Of a DNA stretch of 64,000 nt, positions 26,548-36,717 are shown in pieces. Position 1 is the stretch's first letter; each line of letters begins with the position of its first letter. A model generated the notes under the pieces. It saw nothing but the letters and a program-made list of their open reading frames with translations. It had not been told where the DNA came from and did not search any database. Source of the DNA: Frankia casuarinae. Its GTDB lineage: Bacteria; Actinomycetota; Actinomycetes; Frankiales; Frankiaceae. The translations under genes were made by a program, and so were the position numbers. The stretch spans positions 4,464,001 through 4,528,000 of the forward strand of contig NC_007777.1 of NCBI RefSeq assembly GCF_000013345.1, given 5' to 3'.

Positions 26548-27879
26548 TCACGGGGTGTCCGGGCCGCCGGCTTCCGCGTCGATCGGGGGTGAGGCACCGG
26601 CCGGCTCGGCCCAGTGAATCCGCACCGCGCGACCGATCTTCTCGTCGGCCCGATCCGGCGTCTTCTCCGCGGCGTGTTCCGGATCCGTCGGGTCCTCGGT
26701 CTCCGAGTCGCCCACGCCGACGATCCGCACGAGTCCGGATCGCGGCAGTCGCGGCTTCGCGATCGGCAGTTCGGTGAAGTCCGCCCGACGGATGCGGCAG
26801 AACGCGCTCTGGGTGCCGGTGCCGAGCTGGCAGGCCCCGAAGTCGGCCGCGGCGGACAGGTAGGCGAGCGCCTCGGTCCGGTCGAGCCCGACCCGGCTCT
26901 GCAGGAAGACCACCGCCGACCGCGCCGCGCGGCGGACGGACTCGGCGAGGTCAACGTCGAGCCCCAGGGTGACCCAGGCCGTGTCGGTCTCGATGAACGG
27001 TTCCCGCAGCGCGCCGAGAACCGACCGGGCCGCCGTGTCACGCAGCACGGTCAGCCGCAGCGTCGCCCGTAGCGGGCCATCCAGGGCGGTGGCACCGATC
27101 TTCCCGTCCCCGAGGGCGTAATGCGGATCGCCGACGGCGAACAACGCGCCGCTCACCTGGACCGGCAGGAACAGCCGCGCGCCCGCGCCGAGTTCCCGGC
27201 AGTCCAGGGCGCCGCCGTGCAGACCGATCGAGGTGGAGGGGACGATCTTGGTGGTAGTGTCCACGCCGACCGCCATGATGCCCAGGAACGGCGCCAACGG
27301 AAACCGGGTCCTGCTGCCGTTCACGCTGGTCAGGGCGCCGAACAGGCGGCCCCGCCGGCGCTCCACCGCACAGAAGGTGGTAACGGTGCGGAAGCGTCGC
27401 CAATGGCGGGCGTCGGCGTCCGCGTCCGGCGGCCCCCCCTCGGGGAACTCCCCTGCAAGCAGGCCCGCGCCATGGCGGGTCGAGACGATCCCATACCGTG
27501 CGCGGGGATGCAGCGAGACCACCTCAACCCGCAGCACGTCCCCCGGTTCCGCGCCCCGGATGAACACCGGTCCGGTGACGATGTGGGGACCGTCCACCCC
27601 GAACCGGTGCGGGATACCCGAAGCGGCGATCGCCCGGGCGTCGGCCAGCACCTCCGACGGCGCGACCCCGAAACCGGCGAAGAAGGCGTCGGGATCGCGC
27701 CCCTGGTCGCAGAGGATCCCCTCTTGGCTGACCGTGTCGAAGGTGACCGTGGCGCCGGAGTCGATACTGAGAACCGGCCTGGTCAGGGCGTTCGGCAGCT
27801 CACCCCATCTGATGGTCTCGGGGGTGGAGGGCAGGTAGTGCCGTCCCTCGATCCTTCCTCGGCCAGGCTGCAGCGCCAC
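26548..27879 (-). CDS. Acetamidase/formamidase-family hydrolase
   Basis: The 443-residue protein belongs to the FmdA/AmdA family, which hydrolyses short amides to ammonia and a carboxylate. Landmarks are HYLPSTPETIRWGELP, SGATVTFDTVSQEGI, a GPHIVTGPVFIRGAEPGDVLRVEV segment, FLGIMAVGV followed by STSIGLHGGALDCRELGAGARLFLPVQVSGALFAVGDPHYALGDGK-type core, and ETDTAWVTLG. The core motifs GDPHYALGDG and GGALDCRE are intact. The C-terminal 60 residues are charged and variable. The start is a GTG. It converges with the helicase gene, the stops lying 42 bases apart, and it diverges from thiL across about 390 bases. A role in nitrogen scavenging is inferred from the family. Confidence 0.8.
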   Translation of the reverse strand: MALQPGRGRIEGRHYLPSTPETIRWGELPNALTRPVLSIDSGATVTFDTVSQEGILCDQGRDPDAFFAGFGVAPSEVLADARAIAASGIPHRFGVDGPHIVTGPVFIRGAEPGDVLRVEVVSLHPRARYGIVSTRHGAGLLAGEFPEGGPPDADADARHWRRFRTVTTFCAVERRRGRLFGALTSVNGSRTRFPLAPFLGIMAVGVDTTTKIVPSTSIGLHGGALDCRELGAGARLFLPVQVSGALFAVGDPHYALGDGKIGATALDGPLRATLRLTVLRDTAARSVLGALREPFIETDTAWVTLGLDVDLAESVRRAARSAVVFLQSRVGLDRTEALAYLSAAADFGACQLGTGTQSAFCRIRRADFTELPIAKPRLPRSGLVRIVGVGDSETEDPTDPEHAAEKTPDRADEKIGRAVRIHWAEPAGASPPIDAEAGGPDTP

Positions 27880-28234
27880 CCGACCCTACCTGGACCGATG
27901 CCTGGTCAGCGGACCTCCGCTGGGCCGGATCGCCTGGGCGCGCGGCTGACCGACCCCACGGATCACGGCAGGCCGCGGACAACATACACGCGGACAGGTC
28001 TGGCTTCGCACGCGCGTCAGATTTCCAGCAGCATATGTCGGGAAGGTGACGCAGACGTTGCGATCACGGTCATTCCGCTGTTTCCGGGTAGGCGGTGCGG
28101 CCAGGGCCGCATCCGGCACGCCCCGGACTCGCCACCATCCACCCGTCGGTGCCGCCTCCGGCCGGAAGCCGCGGGACCGGTTGGTCCGGTCGGTCCGGCG
28201 GGCGGCGGGGTCGGGAAACTCCGCCTGAGGATGG
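27880..28234. other. Divergent intergenic region, formamidase/thiL
   Basis: No gene recognised. The region must contain the promoters of both neighbours; no clear -35/-10 pair could be fixed by eye. It ends at the palindrome listed separately. Confidence 0.5.
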
Positions 28235-28257
28235 AATATCTAGATCATCTAGATATT
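28235..28257. promoter_or_regulatory. Perfect 23-bp AT-rich palindrome before thiL
   Basis: Two 11-base arms, AATATCTAGAT and ATCTAGATATT, mirror each other around one central C. The palindrome touches the Shine-Dalgarno sequence GGAGGA (28258-28263) of thiL and is far AT-richer than the surrounding DNA. It could be an operator for a dimeric repressor, or act in mRNA as a hairpin that hides the ribosome site. Confidence 0.75.
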
Positions 28258-28271
28258 GGAGGATATGGCGA

Positions 28272-29306
28272 ATGGGAAGTCACGGGAGACCCCCGGCGGG
28301 GGCGACGCTGCGCGATCTGGGCGAGTTCGGCTTGATCGAGGCCGTGACGGCGCGTTTCTCCCATGGACGGGACGTGCTGGTCGGCCCCGGGGACGACGCG
28401 GCGGTGCTGGCCGCCCCGGACGGTCGGGTGGTCGTCACCACCGACCTGCTGCTCGAAGGACGCCACTTCCGCCGGGACTGGTCGTCCGCGGTGGATGTCG
28501 GGCACAAGGCCGCCGCGCAGAACCTCGCCGACGTGGCGTCGATGGGGGCGAGGCCCACCGGCCTGTTCCTCGGCTTCGCCGCACCCGGCGACCTCGCGGT
28601 CGACTGGGCCCTGGCGATGGCCGACGGAATGGCCGAGGAATGCGCGCAGGCCGGTGCCTCCGTGTCCGGCGGGGACGTCAGCTCCGCGGATTCGATCATG
28701 CTCGGGGTGACCGCGCTCGGTGACCTGCAGGGCCGGCCGCCGGTCCTGCGCTCGGGCGCCCGGCCCGGCGATGCCGTGGTGCTCGCTGGTCGTCTCGGGT
28801 GGGCCCAGGCGGGGCTGGCCCTACTCACGGCGGGTTCGGCAGCCGGCGACTCCCGATGGGTCGACGACCCGAGATGGAAGGAACTGATCGCGGCGCACCG
28901 CCGGCCCCGGCCGCCCTACGCGCTCGGGCCGGTGCTCGCCGCCGCGGGCGCGCACGCCATGTGCGACGTCTCGGACGGTCTCGTGGCGGATCTCGGTCAC
29001 ATCGCCGTGGCCTCGGGGGTGTCCATCGATCTCGCGTCGGAAGCCTTCCTGATCGACGAGGCGATGCGGTCGGCCGGGGCCGCCCTTGATGTGGACCCGT
29101 TGCGCTGGGTACTCGGCGGCGGCGAGGATCACCCGCTGGTCGCCTGCCTTCCCCCAGGAGTGACCCCGCCGGCCGGGTGCATCGTGATCGGTTCGGTCCT
29201 GAGCGGCGCGGGATCGGCCGGCGCGGGGGTGACAGTGGACGGGGAGCGCCCCGTAGGCAGCGATGGGTGGGATCACTACGGGCAGTCCGCGACGGACGCA
29301 TCCTGA
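28272..29306 (+). CDS. thiL: Thiamine-monophosphate kinase
   Basis: ThiL phosphorylates thiamine monophosphate to the active cofactor thiamine diphosphate using ATP. The 344-residue protein has the PurM/ThiL fold signatures: LGEFGLIEAVTARF, the metal-binding GPGDDAAVL, VTTDLLLEGRHF, the segment VGHKAAAQNLADVASMGARP, SGGDVSS, CDVSDGLVADLGHIA and GGGEDHPLVACLP. ATG 28272 is chosen for its GGAGGA at the right distance and for the position of LRDLGEFG. A short ATG at 28265 is out of frame. The gene stands 457 bases before kgd, which itself needs thiamine diphosphate. The adjacent palindrome suggests specific control; no TPP riboswitch was recognised. Confidence 0.9.
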   Translation: MGSHGRPPAGATLRDLGEFGLIEAVTARFSHGRDVLVGPGDDAAVLAAPDGRVVVTTDLLLEGRHFRRDWSSAVDVGHKAAAQNLADVASMGARPTGLFLGFAAPGDLAVDWALAMADGMAEECAQAGASVSGGDVSSADSIMLGVTALGDLQGRPPVLRSGARPGDAVVLAGRLGWAQAGLALLTAGSAAGDSRWVDDPRWKELIAAHRRPRPPYALGPVLAAAGAHAMCDVSDGLVADLGHIAVASGVSIDLASEAFLIDEAMRSAGAALDVDPLRWVLGGGEDHPLVACLPPGVTPPAGCIVIGSVLSGAGSAGAGVTVDGERPVGSDGWDHYGQSATDAS

Positions 29307-29763
29307 CTCCGGACACACCAAGGGACAACGACACCAAGGGACAACGACACCAAGAGACAACGACACCAAGGGAGAAAAGACACCGAGGAGCAGAAACATC
29401 AGGAGGCAGACGCCGGCCCGCCAGGTCGCCTCACGGGCGTAGGTCGCTCGAAGCGACATTTATTGGGTCCGGGGGCCATGATGCGGGCCGGCGTCACCGA
29501 AGCATAACCGACGGCCCGCCCGGGAGTATCCCCACCGCGCGGTGAACGATGGAACGATCTCGCTCTCGCCCTGATTGGCTGTAGCTACCGGACGTTCCCG
29601 GCGCCGGTCCGCCCATCCCGGAGAACACGCCGAGCAATCTACTCGTAACCGATCATGGACGGGCCAGGCCGGGATGCCCAGAGCGGGTAGGATAGGCAGA
29701 CGGTGGCGGAAGGGCCTTATCGGAGGCCGAGAAGCGAGACCGTGGATAGAGGCGAATGGCCCC
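29307..29763. other. Intergenic region upstream of kgd with 16-bp repeats
   Basis: Four degenerate copies of AGGGACAACGACACCA (29321-29384) follow the thiL stop. The remainder should hold the kgd promoter; no gene is recognised. Confidence 0.6.
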
Positions 29764-32700
29764 GTGACAGCACCGACGGTACCTGCGTCAGGACCTGACT
29801 TCGGACCCAACGAATGGCTGGTCTTCGAGATCTACCAACAGTTTCTCGAAGATCCGCAGAGCGTGTCGCCGGAGTGGCGCGAGTTCCTCTCCGATTACCA
29901 CCCCGGCGCGCCGCCCGCCGCCGCGGGCGGCGCCGGGCAGGCCGCCACGGCGGCACCTAACGGGGAGGTTTCGCCGGATGGTGAGGTCTTCCACACTACG
30001 CCTGTTCCGGTGAAGCCGAGCGCGGCCGCGCCGTCTACTCCGGCCGCGCCGGTCCCGGCGTCGGCACAGCCCGCCGGGCCCCCGAAGCAGGCGGCACCCG
30101 CCGACAGGCAGGCTCCGGAGGCGGCCACGCCGCTGCGCGGCGCCGCCGCCCGCGTGGTCAGCAACATGGAGACCTCGCTGCACATCCCGACGGCGACCTC
30201 GGTGCGGGCGGTGCCGGCCAAGCTGCTCGCGGACAACCGCATCGTGATCAACCGGCACCTGGCCCGCTCCAGCGGCGGCAAGGTGTCCTTCACGCACATC
30301 ATCGGCTACGCGATGGTCAAGGCGCTGGCCGCGCATCCCGTCATGAACGCCTCCTACACGGAGGTGGGCGGCAAGCCGGCCGTCGTCCAGCCGGAGCACA
30401 TCAACCTGGGCCTCGCCATCGACCTGGTGACCCCGAAGGGCCGCCAGCTCGTTGTCGCCGCCGTCAAGAAGGCCGAGACGCTGGACTTCACCCAGTTCTG
30501 GCAGGCCTACGAGGACCTCGTGCGCCGGGCCCGGACGAACAAGCTGACCACCGACGACTTCACCGGCGTCACCATCAGCCTGACCAACCCCGGCGGCATC
30601 GGCACCGTGCACTCGGTGCCCCGCCTGATGGAGGGCCAGGGCACGATCATCGGCGTCGGGGCGATGGAGTACCCGGCCGAGTTCTCCGGCGCGTCGGCGA
30701 ACACCCTGGCGAAGCTCGCGATCTCCAAGATCATCACTCTGACCAGCACCTACGACCACCGCATCATCCAGGGCGCCCAGTCGGGTGAGTACCTGCGCCG
30801 GATGCATCAGCTGCTCCTCGGCGAGGAGGGCTTCTACGACGAGATCTTCCAGTCGCTGCGGGTGCCCTACGAGCCCGTGCGCTGGGTCGCCGACATGCCG
30901 GTCGTGCACGAGGGCGACCTCGACCACAACGCCCGGGTGCTGGAACTGATCCACGCCTACCGGGTGCGCGGCCACCTCATGGCGGACACGAACCCGCTCG
31001 AGTTCGCCATCCGCAGCCATCCCGACCTCGACATCATCAGCCACGGGCTGACCCTGTGGGACCTCGACCGCGAGTTCGCCGTCGGCGGCTTCGCCGGGCA
31101 CCGGACGATGTCCCTGCGCGACGTCCTGGGGGTCCTGCGCGACTCGTACTGCCGTCGGGTCGGCATCGAGTACATGCACATCCAGGAACCGGATGAGCGT
31201 GCCTGGATCCAGGCCCGGGTCGAGCGGGCCGCGGAGCGGCCGGACCCGGCCGAGCAGCTGCACGTGCTGGAGCGGCTCGGGGCCGCGGAGGCGTTCGAAT
31301 CTTTCCTGCAGACCAAGTACGTCGGCCAGCGCCGGTTCTCCCTCGAGGGCGCCGAGTCGACGATCCCCGCCCTCGACGAGGTTCTCTCGCGTGCCGCCGG
31401 CGCGGGGATGGACGAGGTCGTCATCGGCATGGCCCATCGCGGCCGGCTGAACGTGCTCGCCAACATCGTCGGCAAGTCCTACCGGCAGATCTTCGCCGAG
31501 TTCGAGGGCTACCTCGACCCGCAGACGGCGCACGGCTCCGGCGACGTGAAGTACCACCTCGGCGCCGAGGGCGTCTACACCGGCCAGGACGGCCGCACGG
31601 TACCGGTTTCGGTGGTCGCGAACCCGTCGCACCTCGAGGCGGTCGACCCGGTCACCGAGGGCGTCGTCCGCGCCAAGCAGGACATTCTGGACAAGGGCTC
31701 GGCGGGTTTCACCGTTCTGCCGGTACTCGTCCACGGCGATGCCGCGTTCGCCGGGCAGGGGGTCGTCGCCGAGACCCTCAACCTGTCCCAGCTGCGGGGA
31801 TACCGCACCGGTGGCACCGTGCACCTGGTCATCAACAACCAGGTCGGATTCACCACCTCGCCGGACTCCGGCCGGTCGTCGGTGTACGCCACCGACGTCG
31901 CCCGGATGGTCCAGGCACCGATCTTCCACGTGAACGGGGACGACCCGGAGGCGTGTGTCCGGGTTGCGGCGCTGGCGTTCGAGTACCGCCAGGCGTTCCA
32001 CAAGGACGTCGTCATCGATCTGGTCTGCTACCGGCGGCGCGGGCACAACGAGATGGACGAGCCCTCGTTCACCCAGCCGTTGATGTACGACACCATCGCC
32101 AGCAAGCGTTCGGTGCGCAAGCTCTACACCGAGGCGCTGATCGGCCGCGGGGACATCACCCGCGAGGAGGCCGAGCAAGCGATGAAGAGCTACCGCGCGG
32201 AGCTCGAGAAGGCCTTCGCGCAGACCCGGGACACCACCCCGGCGAGCTCGTCGCCGCAGCCACGCATCATCACCACCCCGGAGGAGGCCGCCGCGGCGGC
32301 CGCGGTCAGCACCGCCGTGTCCGACGAGGCCGTGAAGAAGGTCATCGAGACCCAGGTCAACCTGCCGGAGGGCTTCACCGTCCATCCACGGCTGCGTCCC
32401 CAGGTCGAGCGGCGGGCCCAGATGGTGGAGACCGGCTTGATCGACTGGGCGCTGGCGGAGACCCTGGCCTTCGGAACGCTCCTGCTCGACGGCCGCTCGG
32501 TGCGGCTGACCGGTCAGGACAGCCGGCGGGGCACCTTCGGCCAGCGGCACGCCGTGCTGGTCGACCGGCACAGCGCCGCGGACCACACCCCGCTGCGGAC
32601 CCTGCGCCACGGCCTCGACGGCACCATCGTGAACGACGGTGTCGGCACCTTCTACGTCTACGACTCGCTGTTGAGCGAGTTCGCGGCGATGGGCTTCGAG

Positions 32701-33498
32701 TACGGCTACGCGGTCGCCCGGCCGGACATGCTGGTGCTCTGGGAGGCGCAGTTCGGCGACTTCGCCAACGGCGCCCAGTCGATCATTGACGAGTTCATCA
32801 CCGCCGGTGAGGCCAAGTGGGGCCAGCGGTCGGCGGTCACCCTGCTGCTGCCGCACGGCTACGAGGGTCAGGGTCCCGACCACTCCTCCGCCCGCATCGA
32901 GCGCTTCTTGTCGCTGTGCGCGGACAACAACATGACGGTCTCCGCACCCTCGTCCCCCGCCAGCTACTTCCACCTGCTGCGCCGGCAGGCCCTCTCGCCG
33001 GTCCGGCGTCCGCTGGTGGTCTTCACCCCCAAGTCGATGCTGCGGCTGAAGGCCGCAACGTCCACCGTGGCCGAGCTGACCGGCGGCGGCTGGCAGCCGG
33101 TGATCGACGACGGGTCCGTCACGGACCCGTCGGCCGTGCGCCGGATACTGCTCACGGCGGGCAAGGTCTACTACGATCTCGCCGCCGCCCGGGGGAAGCA
33201 CGACGACGCCGAGCGATTCGCCCTGTTGCGCGTCGAACAGCTCTACCCGACGCCCGGGCCGGAGCTCGCGCAGGTCCTGGAGCGTTACCCGAACGTGACG
33301 GACATCGTCTGGCTCCAGGAGGAGCCGGCGAACCAGGGCGCCTACCCGCACATGGCCCTCAACCTGACCGAGTTCCTGCCCGGCGACATCCGGCTGCGTC
33401 GCATCTCCCGGCGCGCCGCCGCGGCCCCGGCCTCGGGGTCGTCGAAGGTGCACGAGCGCGAGCAGCAGGCCCTGGTCGAGGCGGCGTTCGAGAACTGA
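29764..33498 (+). CDS. kgd: Multifunctional 2-oxoglutarate decarboxylase/dehydrogenase (E2-E1 fusion)
   Basis: This 1,244-residue enzyme acts in the TCA cycle, decarboxylating 2-oxoglutarate with thiamine diphosphate. Domain order: a short E1 N-terminal helix ([16 protein letters not shown]), an Ala/Pro linker (about 50-110), a succinyltransferase (E2) domain at about 115-370 with catalytic His332 in TYDHRIIQG, and the E1 domain from about 400 ([72 protein letters not shown]). No lipoyl domain is present, as in mycobacterial and corynebacterial enzymes. These are controlled by the FHA protein GarA/OdhI; no such gene is in the window. The GTG at 29764 is preceded by GAGGCG. Confidence 0.95.
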   Translation: MTAPTVPASGPDFGPNEWLVFEIYQQFLEDPQSVSPEWREFLSDYHPGAPPAAAGGAGQAATAAPNGEVSPDGEVFHTTPVPVKPSAAAPSTPAAPVPASAQPAGPPKQAAPADRQAPEAATPLRGAAARVVSNMETSLHIPTATSVRAVPAKLLADNRIVINRHLARSSGGKVSFTHIIGYAMVKALAAHPVMNASYTEVGGKPAVVQPEHINLGLAIDLVTPKGRQLVVAAVKKAETLDFTQFWQAYEDLVRRARTNKLTTDDFTGVTISLTNPGGIGTVHSVPRLMEGQGTIIGVGAMEYPAEFSGASANTLAKLAISKIITLTSTYDHRIIQGAQSGEYLRRMHQLLLGEEGFYDEIFQSLRVPYEPVRWVADMPVVHEGDLDHNARVLELIHAYRVRGHLMADTNPLEFAIRSHPDLDIISHGLTLWDLDREFAVGGFAGHRTMSLRDVLGVLRDSYCRRVGIEYMHIQEPDERAWIQARVERAAERPDPAEQLHVLERLGAAEAFESFLQTKYVGQRRFSLEGAESTIPALDEVLSRAAGAGMDEVVIGMAHRGRLNVLANIVGKSYRQIFAEFEGYLDPQTAHGSGDVKYHLGAEGVYTGQDGRTVPVSVVANPSHLEAVDPVTEGVVRAKQDILDKGSAGFTVLPVLVHGDAAFAGQGVVAETLNLSQLRGYRTGGTVHLVINNQVGFTTSPDSGRSSVYATDVARMVQAPIFHVNGDDPEACVRVAALAFEYRQAFHKDVVIDLVCYRRRGHNEMDEPSFTQPLMYDTIASKRSVRKLYTEALIGRGDITREEAEQAMKSYRAELEKAFAQTRDTTPASSSPQPRIITTPEEAAAAAAVSTAVSDEAVKKVIETQVNLPEGFTVHPRLRPQVERRAQMVETGLIDWALAETLAFGTLLLDGRSVRLTGQDSRRGTFGQRHAVLVDRHSAADHTPLRTLRHGLDGTIVNDGVGTFYVYDSLLSEFAAMGFEYGYAVARPDMLVLWEAQFGDFANGAQSIIDEFITAGEAKWGQRSAVTLLLPHGYEGQGPDHSSARIERFLSLCADNNMTVSAPSSPASYFHLLRRQALSPVRRPLVVFTPKSMLRLKAATSTVAELTGGGWQPVIDDGSVTDPSAVRRILLTAGKVYYDLAAARGKHDDAERFALLRVEQLYPTPGPELAQVLERYPNVTDIVWLQEEPANQGAYPHMALNLTEFLPGDIRLRRISRRAAAAPASGSSKVHEREQQALVEAAFEN

Positions 33499-33643
33499 GC
33501 ACGCGGCCGGCGGAGCGTCGCCCGATCCGAGGACCGTCCCGCCGCACCGGTGGTGTTCCCGGGCCGCCGTGCCCGGCAGCGCCACCGGCGTGCGGCGGCC
33601 GGTCCGGCTCGCCAGCCATCCGCTCGCCAGACAGGGGGCAGCG

Positions 33644-33823
33644 ATGTACTTCACCGACCGGGGGATCGAGGAACTCGCCGCGCGGCGCGGCCCGGAGAGC
33701 CTGACCTACGAGGGTCTTGCCGACTCGCTGCGCGTCTTCGTGGACCTGTATCCCGACTTCGAGGACGCGATCGACCGGCTCGCCACCTGGCTGGCCCGCC
33801 CCGAGGAGGACCCGGATCTCTAG
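33644..33823 (+). CDS. DUF6104-family small protein
   Basis: A 59-residue acidic protein, MYFTDRGIEELAARR, with a helical body ending LATWLARPEEDPDL. It matches the DUF6104 type of short conserved actinobacterial proteins. AGGGGGCAGCG before the ATG at 33644 is a good ribosome site, and the longer frame upstream is not conserved in character. It follows kgd by 145 bases on the same strand and may be co-expressed. Function unknown. Confidence 0.75.
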   Translation: MYFTDRGIEELAARRGPESLTYEGLADSLRVFVDLYPDFEDAIDRLATWLARPEEDPDL

Positions 33824-33868
33824 CCCGCCCAGCCCCGAGCCAGGAGTCCCCGCACCACGACGAAGGGG

Positions 33869-34849
33869 CTAGGCGGGGGGGCGGAGTATCAACTTGCCGA
33901 AGAACTCACCGCCGAGCAGCTGCTCGAAGGCGGCCCGGGCATCGGCCAACGGGCGCACCTCGTGGATCAGCGGCCGCACCCCGGTCCGTTCCACGAATGC
34001 AACGAGATCGACTAGCTCGTCCCGGCTCCCCATGGTGGAACCGATCACCGACAGCTGGAGAAAGAAGATCCGGGTGAGGTCCGCCGGCGGGTTCGGACCA
34101 CTGGTGGCGCCCGAGACCACGATGCGCCCGCCGGGGCGCACTGCCTTCACCGAGTGACCCCAGGTGGCGGCGCCGACGGTCTCGATGACCGCGTCGACCC
34201 GGCGCGGCAGCCGGGCACCGGGTTCGAGAACCTCGTCGGCGCCGAGGGCGGCCGCCCGCTTCCGCTTGGTCTCGTCCCGCGAGGTCACGAAAACGGTGTG
34301 CCCGGCGGCCTTGGCGATCAGCAGCGCCGCGGTGGCCACCCCCCCACCGGCTCCCTGGATGAGCACGGTGCCGCCGCCCCCGGCGGGCAGCCCCGCCCGG
34401 GAGACGACCATCCGGTAGGCGGTGAGCCAGGCGGTCGGCAGGCAGGCGGCCTCCTCCCACGACAACCCTGCGGGCTTCGGGATCAGGTTGCGCCGCGGCA
34501 CGGCGACCCGCTCGGCAAGGGTTCCCGGGTACAGCTCGGACAGCAGGGTCCGCTTCGGGTCCAGCGTCTCGTCCCCCCCGCCCGCTGCCGGATCACCGAT
34601 CACGCTGTGGACGATGACCTCCTGCCCGTCGGGGGTCACCCCGGCGGCGTCACAGCCGAGGATCATCGGGAGCCGATCCGCCGGCAGGCCCACTCCACGC
34701 AGGCTGAACAGGTCGTGATGGTTGAGCGAGGCGGCCCGCACCGTGACGGTGACCCACCCGTCGAGCGGCGCGGGTTCGGGCTGCTCCCCGATGGCCAGGC
34801 CGTCGAGCGGGGAATCGGGGTGGAGGGACATGGCGGCGGCGGCTAGCAC
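33869..34849 (-). CDS. Zinc-type alcohol dehydrogenase-like / quinone oxidoreductase
   Basis: A medium-chain dehydrogenase/reductase of about 320 residues. The N-terminal GroES-like domain reads VRAASLNHHDLFSLRG and MILGCDAAGV; the Cys/His zinc ligands of true alcohol dehydrogenases are not present, pointing to an NADPH:quinone or enone reductase type. The nucleotide-binding domain has the GAGGGVATAALLIAKAAG glycine motif and TSRDETKRKRAAALGADEV. The C-terminus ends in the typical ADARAAFEQLLGGEFFGKLIL. Start is either the GTG at 34849 or ATG at 34831. It converges with the DUF6104 gene and is transcribed away from the zinc-ribbon protein. Confidence 0.8.
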   Translation of the reverse strand: MLAAAAMSLHPDSPLDGLAIGEQPEPAPLDGWVTVTVRAASLNHHDLFSLRGVGLPADRLPMILGCDAAGVTPDGQEVIVHSVIGDPAAGGGDETLDPKRTLLSELYPGTLAERVAVPRRNLIPKPAGLSWEEAACLPTAWLTAYRMVVSRAGLPAGGGGTVLIQGAGGGVATAALLIAKAAGHTVFVTSRDETKRKRAAALGADEVLEPGARLPRRVDAVIETVGAATWGHSVKAVRPGGRIVVSGATSGPNPPADLTRIFFLQLSVIGSTMGSRDELVDLVAFVERTGVRPLIHEVRPLADARAAFEQLLGGEFFGKLILRPPA

Positions 34850-35039
34850 CCTTCGAACCTACGGCTACTGGCGTGCAGACGCGAGCGAGGCCGACCGGCG
34901 CGGATCCACTCAGGACAACCGACAGGCGACGCCACGGACGAAGGGGACCATCCGGGCCGGCAACCGCGCCTGCCAGGCCGGTGTGCTGAACTCGACACCG
35001 TGGGAACAACAAGGGTGGACACCCAATGGTAAACAGGCC

Positions 35040-35285
35040 GTGGTGACCCACGAGGACATGCCCGACTCGCCACGCAGAAACGGGTCGAGCCGGCGGCTGG
35101 GCTGGCGCCGCCGACACCCCGCGCCCGTCCCGGAGGCACCCGCGACGGTCATCGTGGACGGCATACCGGTCATCACGGTGGCTCCCGCCGACTTCGTGTG
35201 CTGCTCTTACAAGGGATGTGGGACCCTGCGCCCGCTCGCGGAGGCGGTGGAGAACCGGCCCTGCCCGGGATGCGGCCGGGTCTGA
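35040..35285 (+). CDS. Small zinc-ribbon protein
   Basis: About 75-81 residues. The C-terminus CCSYKGCGTLRPLAEAV followed by CPGCGRV forms a likely four-Cys zinc ribbon; a basic, Arg-rich N-terminus precedes it. Start is uncertain (GTG 35040 or ATG 35058). The open frame extends further upstream but there lies antisense to the dehydrogenase gene, so it is not counted. No known family was recognised; the ribbon suggests nucleic-acid or protein binding. Confidence 0.5.
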   Translation: MVTHEDMPDSPRRNGSSRRLGWRRRHPAPVPEAPATVIVDGIPVITVAPADFVCCSYKGCGTLRPLAEAVENRPCPGCGRV

Positions 35286-35410
35286 GACCCACGCGGGCTG
35301 AGACCACGCGGGCTCGCGAACGGCCCGGGAACGCGGCTCAGGACCCGTAGCGGGACTCGGGGGACTCGACCGTCAAGGGGGGGGACCCCGCGTGGCACGG
35401 GCCCCGTGGA

Positions 35411-35456
35411 GGCGTCCAGGGACCCCGGAGAAGGTGCACCGGGATCCCTGGACGCC
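35411..35456. terminator. Long stem-loop between convergent genes
   Basis: Arms GGCGTCCAGGGA and TCCCTGGACGCC pair perfectly over 12 bp, with a second inner stem CCCGG/CCGGG. It lies between the ends of the zinc-ribbon gene and the malic enzyme gene, fitting a bidirectional terminator. No T-tract, as often in actinobacteria. Confidence 0.7.
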
Positions 35457-35490
35457 CTTGGCTGGCACGACGGCGATCAGCCGGCCCTCG

Positions 35491-36717
35491 TCAGCGGCGG
35501 GCCACCCCGTCCGCCCGCGCGGCCGCGGCCGTCGCCGCGGCGACGGCCGGGGCGACCCGGTCGTCGAACACGCTCGGGATGATGAGATCCTCGGCCAGCT
35601 CGTCCGCGATCACCGCGGCGAGCGCCCTCGCGGCGGCGAGCTTCATGCCCTCCGTCACGCGGCTGGCCCGGACATCGAGCGCTCCCCGGAAGATTCCGGG
35701 GAAGGCGAGGACGTTGTTGATCTGGTTCGGGTAGTCGCTGCGACCGGTCGCCACGATCCGCGCGTACTTGTGGGCGACCGCCGGGTCGATCTCGGGATCG
35801 GGGTTGGCCATCGCGAAAATGATCGCCTCCGGCGCCATGGTGGCGACCGCCTCCTCCGGGACCTGCCCGGCGGACAGCCCGAGGAAGACATCGGCGCCGG
35901 CGAGCGCGTCGGTGATGGACCCGGCCAGGCCGGCACGGTTGGTCTCGGCGGCGAGCGCGGCCTTGCTCGGGGTGAGGTTGTCCCGACCGGCGTAGAGGAT
36001 GCCGCGGCTGTCGCCAACCGCGATGTCCCCGATGCCGGCGGCCAGCAGGATGCGGGCCACGGCGGCGCCGGCAGCGCCCGCGCCGGACACCACGGCACGC
36101 AGATCACCGAGGGTGCGTCCGGTGAGCTTCGCCGCATTCTCCAGCGCGGCCAGCGCGACGATGGCCGTTCCGTGCTGGTCGTCGTGGAAGACCGGGATGT
36201 CGACGCGGTCCTGCAGGAGGCGCTCGATGGCGAAGCAGCGCGGTGCCGAGATGTCCTCGAGGTTGATCCCGCCGAAGCTCGGAGCGAGGCGCGCGACGGT
36301 GTCGACGATCTCCTCGACGTCCGTGCAGGCAAGGGCCAGTGGCACCGCGTCCACACCACCGAAGCGCTTGAACAACGCGGCCTTGCCCTCCATCACCGGC
36401 AGGGAGGCCGCGGGGCCGATGTCACCGAGGCCGAGCACGGCCGTCCCATCCGTGACCACGGCAACGGTGTTAGACCGCCAGGTGTAGTCGTCGGCAAGGG
36501 CCGGAGTCCCGGCGATGGCGGTACACACCCGCGCGACTCCGGGCGTATAGGCCAGGGACAGGTCTTCCCGACTGTTCAATGGAGCGGTAGCGTTGATGTT
36601 GATCTTTCCTCCGCGGTGCAGGGCGAACGCGGGATCGTCGTCGGACGGCCGCGGGCTGAGCCCGGCGAAGTCCGACGTGGTGGAACCGAGAGTCGGCTGG
36701 TCAGTGGTTGCGGTCAC
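35491..36717 (-). CDS. NAD(P)-dependent malic enzyme
   Basis: This 408-residue enzyme oxidatively decarboxylates malate to pyruvate and CO2. Family landmarks: LSLAYTPGVARVCTAI, SNTVAVVTDGTAVLGLGDIGP, PVMEGKAALFKRFGGVDAVP, the metal-binding GGINLEDISAPRCFAIE and FHDDQHGTAIV. The NAD(P) site is VVSGAGAAGAAVARILL, followed by AMANPDPEI and NNVLAFPGIFRGALDV. The length matches the short bacterial form without a phosphotransacetylase domain. The GTG start at 36717 has AGGAG eight bases upstream. It is monocistronic. Confidence 0.92.
   Translation of the reverse strand: MTATTDQPTLGSTTSDFAGLSPRPSDDDPAFALHRGGKININATAPLNSREDLSLAYTPGVARVCTAIAGTPALADDYTWRSNTVAVVTDGTAVLGLGDIGPAASLPVMEGKAALFKRFGGVDAVPLALACTDVEEIVDTVARLAPSFGGINLEDISAPRCFAIERLLQDRVDIPVFHDDQHGTAIVALAALENAAKLTGRTLGDLRAVVSGAGAAGAAVARILLAAGIGDIAVGDSRGILYAGRDNLTPSKAALAAETNRAGLAGSITDALAGADVFLGLSAGQVPEEAVATMAPEAIIFAMANPDPEIDPAVAHKYARIVATGRSDYPNQINNVLAFPGIFRGALDVRASRVTEGMKLAAARALAAVIADELAEDLIIPSVFDDRVAPAVAAATAAAARADGVARR

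Noticed and set aside
28235-28271. TPP riboswitch before thiL
   Set aside because: No CUGAGA-type conserved core was seen; only the palindrome stands there, and riboswitches normally precede biosynthetic thi operons.
29788-33654. A 1,288-codon open frame on the minus strand opposite kgd
   Set aside because: It is the mirror of highly GC-biased kgd coding; its translation is Arg/Gly/Asp/Val-rich without any motif, while the plus strand gives a complete known enzyme.
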